Of a DNA stretch of 64,000 nt, positions 52,636 to 62,420 are shown one piece after another. The DNA is taken from assembly GCF_001558155.1 (NCBI RefSeq), contig NZ_LOAS01000003.1:1-64000 (forward strand). The letters are read 5' to 3'. How positions within the stretch are numbered: the stretch's first letter is position 1; every line of letters begins with the position of its first letter. Below the pieces are notes generated by a model. That model was not told the DNA's origin. It was given only the letters and a program-made list of their open reading frames with translations, and searched no databases. This DNA is from Aliiruegeria sabulilitoris (GTDB taxonomy: Bacteria; Pseudomonadota; Alphaproteobacteria; Rhodobacterales; Rhodobacteraceae). The translations under genes were made by a program, and so were the position numbers.

Positions 52636-53336
52636 CGGCGCATCTGGCGCTCGAAGACACCGGCAAAGAAGGCCAGCAGGTCGGTTGCCTGGTTCGGGCG
52701 GAACTGGTGCGGGTCCTCGGAGCCGAGCGCGAGCATGCCGGGCAGGGTGCCCGACCCGAAGTCGAGCTTGAGCAGGGCCTCGGAATTGACCCAGTCGGCC
52801 GCGTCGCCATAGAGGACCTCGCTCTCGGGGCGCAGCTGGCGCAGGGTGACCTGCCGAGTGGGCGCGCCTTCGCGGCCTTGCGTAAGATAAGCCTCGATAA
52901 AGCCGGGCGGTACGACGCTGAGAACATCGCCCAGCCGGCGCACGGCAACCTCGCCCTCGGCATTGGCGCTGCTCTCCAGCACCAGCTTGATGCAGTCCAC
53001 CCGCAGGATCGCGGCCACATCGCCCCCGAGTCCCTTGAGGAAATCCTCGAACTCCACGGGGTCGAGCATGGAAAGGATGGCGCGGTGGATCTGGTTGGTT
53101 CCGGCAAGATTGTCATAGGCGGCTGCGATCACGGAGCGATGGGTATCTTCCAGCCTGTCGAGCCGGCTTTCCAGCCGCTCCATCGCGATGCCGCGCAGGT
53201 CGATGATATTGCCGCCAAGCGATTTTTCATTGGCGGAAATGAGCGCTCGCATGATCTCCCTGTCATCCAGGATCACATCCGGTTGCGCGATGATCTTGTC
53301 TTTGAGGTCTTCCAGATCTACCGCCACTTCGTTCAT
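52623..53336 (-). CDS. DUF484 family protein
   Basis: 237 residues. A helical N terminus (EDLKDKIIAQPDVILDDREI, then MRALISANEKSLGGNIIDLRG) leads into a GAF-like domain (VLYGDAADWVNSEALLKLDF, PGMLALGSEDPHQFRPNQAT). DUF484 proteins nearly always precede or overlap xerC and are thought to be regulatory, without proven ligand. The stop lies inside the start of xerC, so the pair is translationally coupled. Confidence 0.92.
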   Translation of the reverse strand: MNEVAVDLEDLKDKIIAQPDVILDDREIMRALISANEKSLGGNIIDLRGIAMERLESRLDRLEDTHRSVIAAAYDNLAGTNQIHRAILSMLDPVEFEDFLKGLGGDVAAILRVDCIKLVLESSANAEGEVAVRRLGDVLSVVPPGFIEAYLTQGREGAPTRQVTLRQLRPESEVLYGDAADWVNSEALLKLDFGSGTLPGMLALGSEDPHQFRPNQATDLLAFFAGVFERQMRRWLS

Positions 53337-53392
53337 CTTCGTCCCGCTACATCAATTTCGCCCGGCAATCCTATACCAGGTCGGAGAAATTT

Positions 53393-53816
53393 CTATCCAG
53401 TTCTTGCCCATTCCTGCTCAAAGGCGTCCAGTCCTTTGTCGGTGAGAGCGTGGTTGACCATGGATTTGATCACGGCAGGTGGCGCTGGTGCCACAATTGC
53501 GCCGGTCTGGGCGAGCACTTTCATGTTTGTGACCAAGCAATCCGGACAAGCAAAAGGAGGCTTCGAGATAGATGGCCGCTAGGCCCTATCGGGTATGGAT
53601 CCAGTGCCCCTTCCCATTCAGGTCGTCAGGGTTGCACGCCATGGTTTCGACTGGAACGGTGCTGGAGACCCTGTCGCATTTTTTCCCGATGACTTCCTTG
53701 ATGTCCCCGCCGGATTTCAGGATGATCGTCGGGTTGGTCGTATCGCCATCGACCATGCCGAGAGCGTGTGGTTCGGCGATGGCGTTGATATAGGCCGGGT
53801 CAACGAAGAATCTCAC
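53393..53816 (-). pseudogene. Fructose-6-phosphate aldolase/transaldolase-like pseudogene
   Basis: The N terminus (MRFFVDPAYINAIAEPHALG, DGDTTNPTIILKSGGDIKEV) is that of the short Fsa/TalB-like transaldolases and ends at a stop near 53588. The extreme C terminus (GAIVAPAPPAVIKSMVNHAL, TDKGLDAFEQEWARTG) follows in another frame to a stop at 53393-53395. About half of the ~215-residue protein is missing, including the catalytic Lys region. It sits between the DUF484 gene and priA; a transaldolase gene next to priA is common in alphaproteobacteria, so this is decay in place. Confidence 0.85.
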
Positions 53817-53903
53817 CGGCTTCGTCCTCGAGACGGTATCAAGCCGACTTGCGGGCTGCGGCCCAGGTGAAATGACGGCGGGCCGGTCCCGTCGGGGGAC
53901 GGG

Positions 53904-56102
53904 ATGACGGATAACGGCTGGTATGCCAAGGGTGATCTGGTTGCGGTTCTAACCACGCAGCCGCTGGATCGGTGCCTGGACTACGCGGCCCCCGAGGGTG
54001 GCTGTCCGGAGGGCGCTTTCGTCGAGGTGCCGCTGGGGCCGCGCAAGGTTCTGGGCGTCGTGTGGGGGCCGGGCGCGGGCGATTTCGACCGCGCCCGAGT
54101 GCGCAGCATCGACCGGGTGCTGGACGTTCCGCCGATGCAGGCGGAGTTGCGGGAGTTCCTGGGTCGCTGCGCCGATTACACGCTGACGCCGATGGCCTCG
54201 ATGCTGCGCATGGCGACGCGCGCGCCGGGGTTGACGGATGCCCCGTCGATGCGGTGGGTCTATCGCCGCGGGGAAGGGAAACCGGAGCGGATGACCGATG
54301 CGCGCCGACGGGTGCTGGCGACGCTGGAAGAATACGGCGGGCTGGCCTTCACCATGTCGGAACTGTCGGCGACGGCGGGGGTGACGAACAGCGTGATCAA
54401 GGGGCTGGTCAAGCAAGGCGTGGTGGTGGAAGAGGCGACGCCGCGCGATCTGCCATACCCGCGGTTGGACCATGAACGGGCGGGCTTGCCGCTGAGCGAA
54501 GCTCAGGCGGCGGCGGCGGCGGCGCTGCGCGCCGCCGGAAAGCGCGGCGCCTACGGCACCACGCTTTTGAAGGGCGTTACCGGCTCGGGCAAGACGGAGG
54601 TCTATCTGGAAGCGGTGGCGGAATGCCTTGCGGCGGGGCGGCAGGCATTGGTTCTGTTGCCGGAGATCGCGCTGACAGGGGAGTTCCTGTCCCGCGTGGA
54701 GCGGCGGTTCGGCGCCCGGCCGGCGGAATGGCATTCCGGTGTGACGATGACGGAGCGGCGGCGCTGCTGGAAGATGATCGCCGAGGGGGGCGCGGAGTTG
54801 GTCGTGGGCGCGCGCTCGGCGCTGTTCCTGCCGTTTCGCGATCTGGGTCTGATCGTCGTCGATGAGGAGCATGACAGTTCCTACAAGCAGGAGGACATCG
54901 TCTTTTACAATGCCCGTGACATGGCGGTGCTGCGCGCCTCGCTCTGCGACGCGCAGGTGGTGCTGGCCTCGGCCACGCCGTCATTGGAGAGCTGGGCCAA
55001 TGCAGAGGCCGGGAAGTACACCCGGCTGGAGCTTGGCGCGCGTTTCGGCGCAGCGGAGATGCCGGATATGCGGGCGATCGATCTGCGCGGGGAAAAGATT
55101 CCCTCCGGGCGCTGGATTTCGGGCGAATTGCAGCGTGCCGTCGAGGCGCGGATCGCGCAGGGTGAGCAGTCGCTGCTGTTCTTGAACCGGCGTGGCTATG
55201 CGCCGGTCACGGTCTGTCGGGCTTGTGGCCACCAGATCGGCTGCGACCATTGCGACGCGCGGATGGTGGAGCACCGGTTCCAGAAGCGGCTCGTTTGCCA
55301 CCAATGCGGCGAGACCAAGCCGATGCCGGAGGTCTGCCCGAAATGCGAGGTGGAGGGGCGGCTGGCGCCGGTGGGGCCGGGGGTGGAGCGGCTCGCCGAG
55401 GAGGTGGTGAGCCTGTTCCCGGAGGCACGGGTGGCGGTGCTGTCCTCGGACCTGTTCGGCTCTGCCCGCGCGCTCAAGGAAAAGATCGCGGAGATCGCGG
55501 GTGGCGGAGCCGATATCGTCATCGGCACGCAGCTGGTGGCCAAGGGACATAACTTTCCGCTGCTGACGCTGGTGGGCGTAATCGATGCAGATCTGGGCCT
55601 GCAAGGAACGGACCTTCGCGCCGCCGAACGCACCTTCCAGTTGGTGCGGCAGGTGGCCGGGCGGGCAGGGCGGACGGCGGACCGGCAGGGCGTGGCCCTG
55701 CTTCAGAGCCACCAGCCGGATCACCCGGTGATCAGGGCGATCCTGTCGGGGGACGAGGAGGGCTTCTGGCGCGCGGAGGCCGAGCAGCGCCGCGTGGTCG
55801 GCATGCCGCCTTATGGGCGGTTGGCCGGGATTATCCTCTCCTCGCCGGAAATCGCCGAAGTTTTCGATTTCGGCACCGAGCTTGCCCGCCGCGACGGGCC
55901 GCTGCGCGAGGTGGGGGCGCAGGTTTTCGGCCCCGCGCCGGCGCCGATTGCACGGGTGCGCGGGCGGCACCGGTTGCGGCTGTTGGTCAAGGCTGCCAAG
56001 GGCGTTGCGCTTCAGGGGGCGCTGACCCGCTGGATCGCGCAACTGCGGGTGCCGAACAACCTGCGCCTGAGCGTGGACATCGATCCGCAGAGTTTCTGGT
56101 AA
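53904..56102 (+). CDS. priA: Primosomal replication helicase PriA
   Basis: 732 residues. N-terminal fork-binding domain (GCPEGAFVEVPLGPRKVLGV), Walker A LLKGVTGSGKTEVYLEAV, DEEH box IVVDEEHDSSYKQEDIVFYN, and eight zinc-ligand Cys in CRACGHQIGCDHCDARM and CHQCGETKPMPEVCPKCE. Helicase C-terminal motifs GTQLVAKGHNFPLL and RTADRQGVALLQS follow. It reloads the replisome at stalled forks. GGGACGGG precedes the ATG. Length is that of the alphaproteobacterial form. Confidence 0.97.
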   Translation: MTDNGWYAKGDLVAVLTTQPLDRCLDYAAPEGGCPEGAFVEVPLGPRKVLGVVWGPGAGDFDRARVRSIDRVLDVPPMQAELREFLGRCADYTLTPMASMLRMATRAPGLTDAPSMRWVYRRGEGKPERMTDARRRVLATLEEYGGLAFTMSELSATAGVTNSVIKGLVKQGVVVEEATPRDLPYPRLDHERAGLPLSEAQAAAAAALRAAGKRGAYGTTLLKGVTGSGKTEVYLEAVAECLAAGRQALVLLPEIALTGEFLSRVERRFGARPAEWHSGVTMTERRRCWKMIAEGGAELVVGARSALFLPFRDLGLIVVDEEHDSSYKQEDIVFYNARDMAVLRASLCDAQVVLASATPSLESWANAEAGKYTRLELGARFGAAEMPDMRAIDLRGEKIPSGRWISGELQRAVEARIAQGEQSLLFLNRRGYAPVTVCRACGHQIGCDHCDARMVEHRFQKRLVCHQCGETKPMPEVCPKCEVEGRLAPVGPGVERLAEEVVSLFPEARVAVLSSDLFGSARALKEKIAEIAGGGADIVIGTQLVAKGHNFPLLTLVGVIDADLGLQGTDLRAAERTFQLVRQVAGRAGRTADRQGVALLQSHQPDHPVIRAILSGDEEGFWRAEAEQRRVVGMPPYGRLAGIILSSPEIAEVFDFGTELARRDGPLREVGAQVFGPAPAPIARVRGRHRLRLLVKAAKGVALQGALTRWIAQLRVPNNLRLSVDIDPQSFW

Positions 56103-56199
56103 CCATACGGCCACAATTTCAGGAAACGCGTCGTCACGGCGTGCTCCGACGCTTGCCACGCGCTGAACGGGCAGGGATGCTGCGGCGGGGAGGATGTCG

Positions 56200-57321
56200 A
56201 TGGACGCGATCGTGATCGGGGCGGGGCCGGCTGGGCTTGCCTGCGGTGCTTGTCTGAAACGGCAGGGATTCGATGTCGAATTGCTCGACCGCGCGCAGCA
56301 GGTCGGTGCGCGTTGGCGTGGGCATTACGATTCCCTGCAGCTGCACACATCGCGAGGACGCTCGGGCCTGCCGGGCCTCGCCATGCCACGAACCTATCCG
56401 CGTTATCCGACGCGTGCGCAGGTCGTCGAATATCTGGAAAGCTATGCCCGCCATTTCGAACTGGAGCCGGTCTTTGGCGCGGAGATACGTCGCGTGGAGA
56501 AATCCGGGGAACGCTGGCGGGTTACCGGGTCCATGGGCGAACGGATGGCGGATGTCGTGGTCTTCGCGACCGGTATAAATGACAGGCCGCGCCAGCCGGT
56601 CATCGTCGGACTGGAGGAATTCGACGGGCCCGTGGTGCATTCCTCCTGCTATCGCAACCCCGAGGCGTTGCCGGGACAACGCGTTCTCGTGGTCGGTTTC
56701 GGCAATTCCGGCGCGGATATCGCGCTGGACCTGATCGCCGCGGGCCGCGATGTGCAGATCGTGGTGCGCAGCCCGGTGAATATCCTGCCCAAGGAACTGC
56801 TGGGAGTGCCGATCACCTCCTTTGAGTTGCTGACACGGCTTTTGCCCTATCGCTGGGCGGACCGATTGGTAGCACCCCTTCTCAGGGCAGCCGTTGGCAG
56901 GCCCGAGGACTTCGGGCTGGTGGCGCATTCAAAGGGCCCGGCGGCGCGGGTGATCGAGGATGGACGCATCCCGATGATCGATACCGGCGCGCTGGCGGCG
57001 ATCCGGGAGGGGAAGCTGATCCTGCGTCCGGGCCTGGAGCGGTTCGAAGGGCAGGTTGCACGCTTCGTCGATGGGTTGGGGGTCGAATTCGATGCGGTGG
57101 TTCTGGCAACGGGCTACCAACTTGATTTGCGTTCACTGCTGCCCGGCCTGCCCGGCGTGCTGGACGCCGCAGGCCGACCGCTGGCGAGCGGGCGGCGTAC
57201 TGCGGAGCGGGGGCTTTACTTCTGTTCCTACGTTGTCTCGGCCAATGGGCAGTTGAAACAGGCTGGCCGGGAGGCCGAGGCCATTGCCCGCGACGCGGCG
57301 GAGATGGTGCGGCGGGGGTAA
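56200..57321 (+). CDS. Flavin-containing monooxygenase-like oxidoreductase
   Basis: 373 residues from the ATG at 56200, 6 bases after GGAGG; ATG 56194 is too close to that site. FAD motif VIGAGPAGLACGACLKRQGF, ARWRGHYDSLQLHTSRG (FMO/CzcO-type), second Rossmann VVGFGNSGADIALDLIAAGR for NADPH, and VVLATGYQLDL as the FATGY-like loop. It resembles NAD(P)/FAD monooxygenases of the TrkA/CzcO type that hydroxylate or Baeyer-Villiger oxidise small molecules. No substrate clue in the neighbours. Confidence 0.9.
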   Translation: MDAIVIGAGPAGLACGACLKRQGFDVELLDRAQQVGARWRGHYDSLQLHTSRGRSGLPGLAMPRTYPRYPTRAQVVEYLESYARHFELEPVFGAEIRRVEKSGERWRVTGSMGERMADVVVFATGINDRPRQPVIVGLEEFDGPVVHSSCYRNPEALPGQRVLVVGFGNSGADIALDLIAAGRDVQIVVRSPVNILPKELLGVPITSFELLTRLLPYRWADRLVAPLLRAAVGRPEDFGLVAHSKGPAARVIEDGRIPMIDTGALAAIREGKLILRPGLERFEGQVARFVDGLGVEFDAVVLATGYQLDLRSLLPGLPGVLDAAGRPLASGRRTAERGLYFCSYVVSANGQLKQAGREAEAIARDAAEMVRRG

Positions 57322-57410
57322 CCCGCTCGCTGCGATGCGCCGGCCCTGTGATGCCGTTGGGGCAGAATGTAGGCGGGTCTCTTGTTCTCAGGCGCAGGAA
57401 AGGCACGCTT

Positions 57411-57531
57411 GAACGATCCTGCGGATCGTGCCGCCGGCGGGGATATTTCCAGAAGGAGGGAAAGGGCAGGTCTCTTCAGGGCGTCTTCTTTACAGAAATA
57501 TCCACGGGCGCAGCGCCCTCAATTCCGCGGC
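57411..57531. repeat. Composite intergenic repeat, copy 5
   Basis: Palindrome ACGATCCTGCGGATCGT at 57413-57429, then GCCGCCGGCGGGGATATTTC, spacer, TCTTCTTTACAGAAATATCC and GGGCGCAGCGCCC. Same block order as copy 3. It fills the gap between the convergent FMO-like and YeeE genes; the last 60 bases of the gap show nothing else. Confidence 0.75.
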
Positions 57532-57593
57532 ATTGTCCTGACGGCCAATGAACGTCGGGGCGCTGCTGCTCGTTGGTTGGTCCTGATTTCGCG

Positions 57594-58658
57594 CTACGCA
57601 GTAACTGCGGCGCCGCCTTTCTGGTCCACGAGGTAATCGGTCGCCACGGCGCCGATCCACATGCAGGTCAGCGCAACCCAGGCCGTACCCACGAAGATGG
57701 ACGTTCCGGTCACCCCGGCACCAATGGCGCAGCCACCGGCGAGCATGCCGCCGAAGCCCATGGCGGCCGCTCCGATCATGGCACGTTGCATGTTGCCCGC
57801 CCCCTCGAAGCCCTGGGCCTTCAACTCGCCTGCCCAGGCAGCGGCGAGGAAGGCGCCCAGGAAGACGCCCGGCACAAGGCCGATATCGAATTCCAGCACC
57901 GTGTCCGGAACCAGGAAGAACATCAAGGTGTGCGCCGACGGCCCGGTGAAGGTGGCGCTTTCGATCTGGACGGGATCGAAGGCGACCTGGCTGAGGCCGT
58001 AGGTCAGCACCCAACCCACGGCCACGGCAAAGCCAACGCCCGAGGCCATGAAGAGCTTTCGCGTTCCCAGCTCGTTTTTCCGGGACAGGTAAATTGCAAG
58101 CGCGGCGAGGACGAGGCCAAGTGCGAGGCCTGTCGCCTCGGGCAGATGAAGCGCGGCCAGCACGTCCATATTCGTGCCGCCCTCGGTGATCCAGACACCG
58201 GAGATCTTCTCGCGCAGCGGCAACAGCCAGCCGCCAAGGCTCATCTGTGCAACCACGGCAAAGACCAGCCCCGAGACCACGGAACGCAGGTTGCCCGTCG
58301 CCGCCAGCACCAGCAACCGGCCCGAACAGCCGCGCGCCAGCACCATGCCCATGCCGAAGAGCAGCCCGCCGATGATCGCGCCGGACCATGTACCAGGCAC
58401 CGCCATCATCCGTGCATCCTCGGCCCGCATCAGCCCCAGCATCTGCGCGCCCTGCACCCAGACCATCGCCGTGGAGAAGGTCAGCAGCCAGATCGACATG
58501 CGCGGCCCGATATTGCCACGGGCAAATTCCACCGTCGCCGCGCGCAGGCAGAAATTCGATCTCTGCGCCGCTATGCCAAAGATCATGCCGGTGATCAGCC
58601 CGAACAGAGCGGCTGTCGGCGCTTCGCCGATACGCTCGACAATTGCCAGAATGTCCAT
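57594..58658 (-). CDS. YeeE/YedE family transporter (TsuA-like)
   Basis: 354 residues from the ATG at 58658, which has GAGAGGACAAA upstream. Nine or more helices with the conserved cysteines of the family: QRSNFCLRAATVEF, ARGCSGRLLVLA and LAGGCAIGAGVTG. The paired Cys/Gly motifs line the conduction path in thiosulfate importer TsuA/YeeE. A role in thiosulfate or related sulfur import is therefore likely. No YeeD/TusA-like sulfurtransferase gene is beside it. Confidence 0.92.
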   Translation of the reverse strand: MDILAIVERIGEAPTAALFGLITGMIFGIAAQRSNFCLRAATVEFARGNIGPRMSIWLLTFSTAMVWVQGAQMLGLMRAEDARMMAVPGTWSGAIIGGLLFGMGMVLARGCSGRLLVLAATGNLRSVVSGLVFAVVAQMSLGGWLLPLREKISGVWITEGGTNMDVLAALHLPEATGLALGLVLAALAIYLSRKNELGTRKLFMASGVGFAVAVGWVLTYGLSQVAFDPVQIESATFTGPSAHTLMFFLVPDTVLEFDIGLVPGVFLGAFLAAAWAGELKAQGFEGAGNMQRAMIGAAAMGFGGMLAGGCAIGAGVTGTSIFVGTAWVALTCMWIGAVATDYLVDQKGGAAVTA

Positions 58659-58823
58659 TTTGTCCTCTCGCACGCGTAATATTCAAAAATTGCCATGATA
58701 CATGCCGCAACGCAAAAAGGGATGCCTTGATTCAGATCAGTCCGGATATCATGCAAGGATGTTCTGCGCGGATGCACGCCCATTTTGCTTTTCAAATCAC
58801 GCGCGCGGGTCTATGCGCGAAAC

Positions 58824-60059
58824 ATGCAAACGATTTCGCTGTCTCAGGCACGGGAGATGCCATTCTGGCGCCGCCCTGTCACCTTGCTCTTCGTCATGGC
58901 GGCGGCCATGCCGATTGCCTTCGCCACATGGTCAGCGCTGCTGAACAACTTCGTCATCGAGGTCGCGCAGTTCGACGGCTCCAATATCGGCTGGCTGCAC
59001 ACGGTACGCGAGATTCCAGGCTTTCTCGCCATCGGCGTCATTGCCCTGATCCGGATCGTGCGGGAACAGGTGCTCGGCATCGTCTCGCTTCTTCTGTTGG
59101 GGGTGGCGACGGCGCTGACGGCGTGGTTCCCGAGCCTCGGCGGGATCCTGACCATCACCATGCTCAGTTCGATCGGCTTTCATTATTATGAAACCGTGAA
59201 CCAGTCGCTGCAATTGCAGTGGCTCCCCAAGGAGCGCGCGCCCAAGGTGCTGGGCTGGATGCTCGCAGTCGGGTCGGCGGCAACCCTGGTGGCCTATGCG
59301 CTGATCGTCTCGACCTGGAAGGCCTTCGATCTCGACTATAACACCGTCTACATGTCGGCCGGCCTGACGACCGCCGTGGTCGCGATCCTCTGCCTGACGC
59401 TCTACCCGCAATTCGAATCGCCCACGCCGCAGGTAAAGAAATTCATCCTGCGCCGCCGCTACTGGCTCTATTATGCGTTGCAGTTCATGGCCGGCGCGCG
59501 GCGGCAGATCTTCGTCGTCTTTGCCGGCTTCATGATGGTCGAGCGGTTTGGTTTCGAGGTGCATGAGATCACCTCGCTCTTCATGTTCACGCTCGTGGCC
59601 AACATGATCGTTGCGCCGGTCTTTGGCTGGGCCGTCTCGCGTTTCGGCGAGCGCCGCGCGCTTATCTTCGAGTATTCCGGCCTTGCGTTGATTTTCGCCG
59701 CCTATGGCGGGGTCTATGCCTTTGGCTGGGGCGTTGCGCTCGCGGCCACGCTCTACGTGCTCGATCACATCTTCTTCGGCCTCGCGCTGGCGCTGAAGAC
59801 CTATTTCCAGAAGATCGGCGACCCGGCGGACATGGCGCCGACGGCAGCGGTGGCCTTCACGATCAACCATATCGCGGCGGTCTTCTTGCCGGCCGCGCTC
59901 GGCTACCTGTGGTTGCAGGCACCCGAGATGGTCTTCTTCCTCGCGGCGGGCATGGCCTGCGCCTCGCTGGCGCTGTCCCTGCTGATCCCGCGCAACCCCG
60001 AGCCCGGCAACGAAACCATCTTTGCCCGCTATCGTCGCAGGGCCGCCCCGGCGGAATAG
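58824..60059 (+). CDS. Major facilitator superfamily transporter
   Basis: 411 residues from the ATG at 58824; the frame opens at a TTG at 58785 and an ATG at 58857 is also possible. Twelve hydrophobic segments in two halves. MFS features include [20 protein letters not shown] after helix 2 and [20 protein letters not shown] between helices 8 and 9 (the second-half A-like motif). The C-terminal tail is basic. Substrate unknown. It is divergent from the YeeE gene. Confidence 0.9.
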   Translation: MQTISLSQAREMPFWRRPVTLLFVMAAAMPIAFATWSALLNNFVIEVAQFDGSNIGWLHTVREIPGFLAIGVIALIRIVREQVLGIVSLLLLGVATALTAWFPSLGGILTITMLSSIGFHYYETVNQSLQLQWLPKERAPKVLGWMLAVGSAATLVAYALIVSTWKAFDLDYNTVYMSAGLTTAVVAILCLTLYPQFESPTPQVKKFILRRRYWLYYALQFMAGARRQIFVVFAGFMMVERFGFEVHEITSLFMFTLVANMIVAPVFGWAVSRFGERRALIFEYSGLALIFAAYGGVYAFGWGVALAATLYVLDHIFFGLALALKTYFQKIGDPADMAPTAAVAFTINHIAAVFLPAALGYLWLQAPEMVFFLAAGMACASLALSLLIPRNPEPGNETIFARYRRRAAPAE

Positions 60060-60160
60060 GCCATCACAACCGTATCAGTCCGCAGAGCCGACGCTGGACC
60101 CGGATGCCTGCGGGTCCCATATGTGTTGAAATCACCGCGATACCGCCATGGGAGAGAGCG

Positions 60161-60823
60161 ATGTTCCTGACGAAAGCCGCCAAGATGGAAATGATCCGCC
60201 CCGAAGACGCGCTACCGGGGCGCGCGCAACCGATCCCGACCGCCCCGAGCCACCATGTGTTTCACCGTCCGCTCACGCTCGATATTCCCGAGGGCATGGA
60301 AGCGGTGATGCTGGGCATGGGCTGTTTCTGGGGCGCCGAGCGGCTGCTGTGGCAACTGCCGGGCGTCTGGCTCACAATGGTCGGTTATTCCGGGGGGACC
60401 ACTCCCAACCCGACCTACGAGGAGACCTGTACCGCCAGGACCGGCCACGCGGAAGTGGTTCGCGTCGTGTTCGATCCGGCGGTGATTTCCTTCGAGGACC
60501 TGCTCCGCTGCTTCTGGGAAAGCCATGACCCGACCCAGGGCATGCGCCAGGGCGGTGATATCGGCACGCAATACCGCTCTGCGATCTATGCAAGTCTGCC
60601 TGCACATCTGGAACTGGCGCTTGACAGCTGTGCGCGCTATCAGAAAGCGTTAACACTTGCCGGGCGTGGCCAGGTCACCACCGAGATCTCCGCCGCCGGC
60701 CCGTTCTACTTCGCCGAGGACTACCACCAACAATACTTGGCGAAGAACCCGGGCGGCTATTGTGGAATCGGTGGGACCGGGGTCGCTTGTCCGGTTGGAA
60801 CGGGAGTTTCTCCCGGTAACTGA
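60161..60823 (+). CDS. msrA: Peptide methionine sulfoxide reductase A
   Basis: 220 residues from the ATG at 60161, with GGGAGAGAG upstream. Catalytic Cys in [13 protein letters not shown], then [22 protein letters not shown]-type [20 protein letters not shown] and [20 protein letters not shown] with a resolving Cys. It reduces S-methionine sulfoxide in proteins. No signal peptide, so cytoplasmic. The adenylate-kinase-like gene follows after 17 bases. Confidence 0.96.
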   Translation: MFLTKAAKMEMIRPEDALPGRAQPIPTAPSHHVFHRPLTLDIPEGMEAVMLGMGCFWGAERLLWQLPGVWLTMVGYSGGTTPNPTYEETCTARTGHAEVVRVVFDPAVISFEDLLRCFWESHDPTQGMRQGGDIGTQYRSAIYASLPAHLELALDSCARYQKALTLAGRGQVTTEISAAGPFYFAEDYHQQYLAKNPGGYCGIGGTGVACPVGTGVSPGN

Positions 60824-60840
60824 GCTCTTGCGGAGAGGCG

Positions 60841-61386
60841 ATGTCGGGAAATCGCATCCACATCTTTGGCGCCAGCGGAGCGGGGACGACAACCCTCGGT
60901 CGCGCACTTGCCTCTGCCCTCGAGAGCCAACACTTCGATACGGATGACTTCTTCTGGTATCCGACCGACCCGCCATTCCAGGAGAAACGCCCTGTCCCGG
61001 AACGCCGCGCCCTGATGGAGCAGGTCTTCCTGCCGCGCCGCGATTGGGTGCTCTCGGGCTCGCTCGATAGCTGGAGCGAGGGCATCGACCATCGCTTTAC
61101 CTTCGCGGTATTCCTGACGTTGCAAACCGAAACCCGCCTGCGCCGCCTGCGCGCCCGCGAGGGGTGGCGCCTTCAGGACCCTTCGGAAATGCCCGGCATG
61201 GAGGCCTTCCTCGCCTGGGCCGCGGCGTATGACGACGGGTTGCTGCCCGGCCGCAACCGTGCGCGCCATCTCGCCTGGGCAGATACGCTCGACTGTCCGA
61301 TCATGAGCCTCGACTCTGGTCGGCCCGTTTCGATACTTGTCCATGACATCCTCGAAACCCTTGACCAGGCTCGCACAAGAGCCTAG
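60841..61386 (+). CDS. Adenylate kinase-like P-loop protein
   Basis: 181 residues with an adenylate-kinase-like P-loop fold. The N-terminal loop reads FGASGAGTTTLGRALASALE: the invariant P-loop Lys (GxxxxGK[ST]) is Thr here. HFDTDDFFWYPTDPPFQEKR gives the substrate-side motif, and LSGSLDSWSEG and RLRRLRAREGW follow. I recall this GASGxGTTTLG variant as common in this small family, so it may be a subfamily trait. Role unknown; a nucleotide or small-molecule kinase is suggested. Confidence 0.82.
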   Translation: MSGNRIHIFGASGAGTTTLGRALASALESQHFDTDDFFWYPTDPPFQEKRPVPERRALMEQVFLPRRDWVLSGSLDSWSEGIDHRFTFAVFLTLQTETRLRRLRAREGWRLQDPSEMPGMEAFLAWAAAYDDGLLPGRNRARHLAWADTLDCPIMSLDSGRPVSILVHDILETLDQARTRA

Positions 61387-61396
61387 CGCCTCTCCA

Positions 61397-61431
61397 ATTC
61401 TTCTGACGAGAAATATCCCCGCCGGAGGCAC
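61397..61431. repeat. Composite intergenic repeat, copy 6 (short)
   Basis: TTCTTCTGACGAG followed by AAATATCCCCGCCGGAGGCA: identical to the central block of copy 1, without the terminal palindrome. It fills the gap between the P-loop gene and prmA. Confidence 0.8.
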
Positions 61432-61474
61432 CCGCCGCTCTCCGCGCGCGACCGGTCATAACGAGGAGCATGAC

Positions 61475-62344
61475 ATGCCCACCTTCACCGCCCTGACGAC
61501 CCTTGCCGGCAAGGAACAGGCAGAGGCCCTTGGCACGGCCATGGAAAACCTGTCTCCCGAGCCGACCGGCGTCGGTGTCTTCGAAATCGAAGATGGCTCC
61601 GGCCTCTGGGAAGTGGGCGGTTACTTCATCGAGCAGCCCGACGAGATTGCATTGGCTCTGCTGGCCGCCGCCCATGGCGCAAAGGATTTTGCCGTCTCCG
61701 AGCTGCCTGAAACCGACTGGGTGGCCAAGGTGAAGCGCGAGCTTGCCCCCGTTCGCGCGGGGCGTTTCTATCTATATGGCAGCCATGATGCCGAAACGGT
61801 TCCCGACGATGTCGAGCCGTTGCTGATCGAAGCCGCGATGGCCTTCGGCACAGGCCATCATGGCACCACGCTGGGCTGTCTCAAGGCGCTCGACCGGCTC
61901 GTCACCGCGGGACACGAGGCGCTTCCCGTGGCCGATATCGGCTGTGGCACCGCCGTTCTGGCCATGGCCGCGGCCCGTATCTGGCCCGGAACGGTGTTCG
62001 CTTCCGATATCGATCCCGTTGCCGTGGAGGTGGCGCAAGCCAATGCCGAGGCCAACGGGCTGGCCGACCGCTTGCGCTGCATCGAGGCCACTGGCTTCGA
62101 TCACCCGGAACTCGCTGCGGCCGCACCTTTTGGCCTCATCTTCGCCAATATCCTGAAGGCGCCGCTTGTCGCCCTCGCGCCCGCGATTTCCAAGGCCCTC
62201 AAGCCCGAAGGCTTCGCGATTCTCAGCGGTTTGCTGAATGAACAAGCGCCAGATGTCGTCGCGGCCTATGCGGACGAGGGGATGATTGTGCACGACCGTG
62301 AGCAAATCGGAGAGTGGACTACACTTTGTCTCCGCAAATCCTGA
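61475..62344 (+). CDS. prmA: Ribosomal protein L11 methyltransferase
   Basis: 289 residues from the ATG at 61475, with CGAGGAG upstream. N-terminal L11-binding ferredoxin-like domain (residues about 1-65), linker, then SAM-dependent methyltransferase: AFGTGHHGTTLGCLKALD, VADIGCGTAVLAMAAA (SAM loop), DIDPVAVEVAQANAEAN and LIFANILKAPLVAL (the NILA-like catalytic loop). It methylates L11 on multiple lysines and the N terminus. Slightly shorter than the enterobacterial enzyme, as usual in alphaproteobacteria. Confidence 0.96.
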   Translation: MPTFTALTTLAGKEQAEALGTAMENLSPEPTGVGVFEIEDGSGLWEVGGYFIEQPDEIALALLAAAHGAKDFAVSELPETDWVAKVKRELAPVRAGRFYLYGSHDAETVPDDVEPLLIEAAMAFGTGHHGTTLGCLKALDRLVTAGHEALPVADIGCGTAVLAMAAARIWPGTVFASDIDPVAVEVAQANAEANGLADRLRCIEATGFDHPELAAAAPFGLIFANILKAPLVALAPAISKALKPEGFAILSGLLNEQAPDVVAAYADEGMIVHDREQIGEWTTLCLRKS

Positions 62345-62420
62345 GGCGCGGTCGTATTTGCGCCGGATTCTTGCCCTACTGTGGGAGCTTACGGGGGCAT
62401 TACAGCTTTGGGATTTCGCG

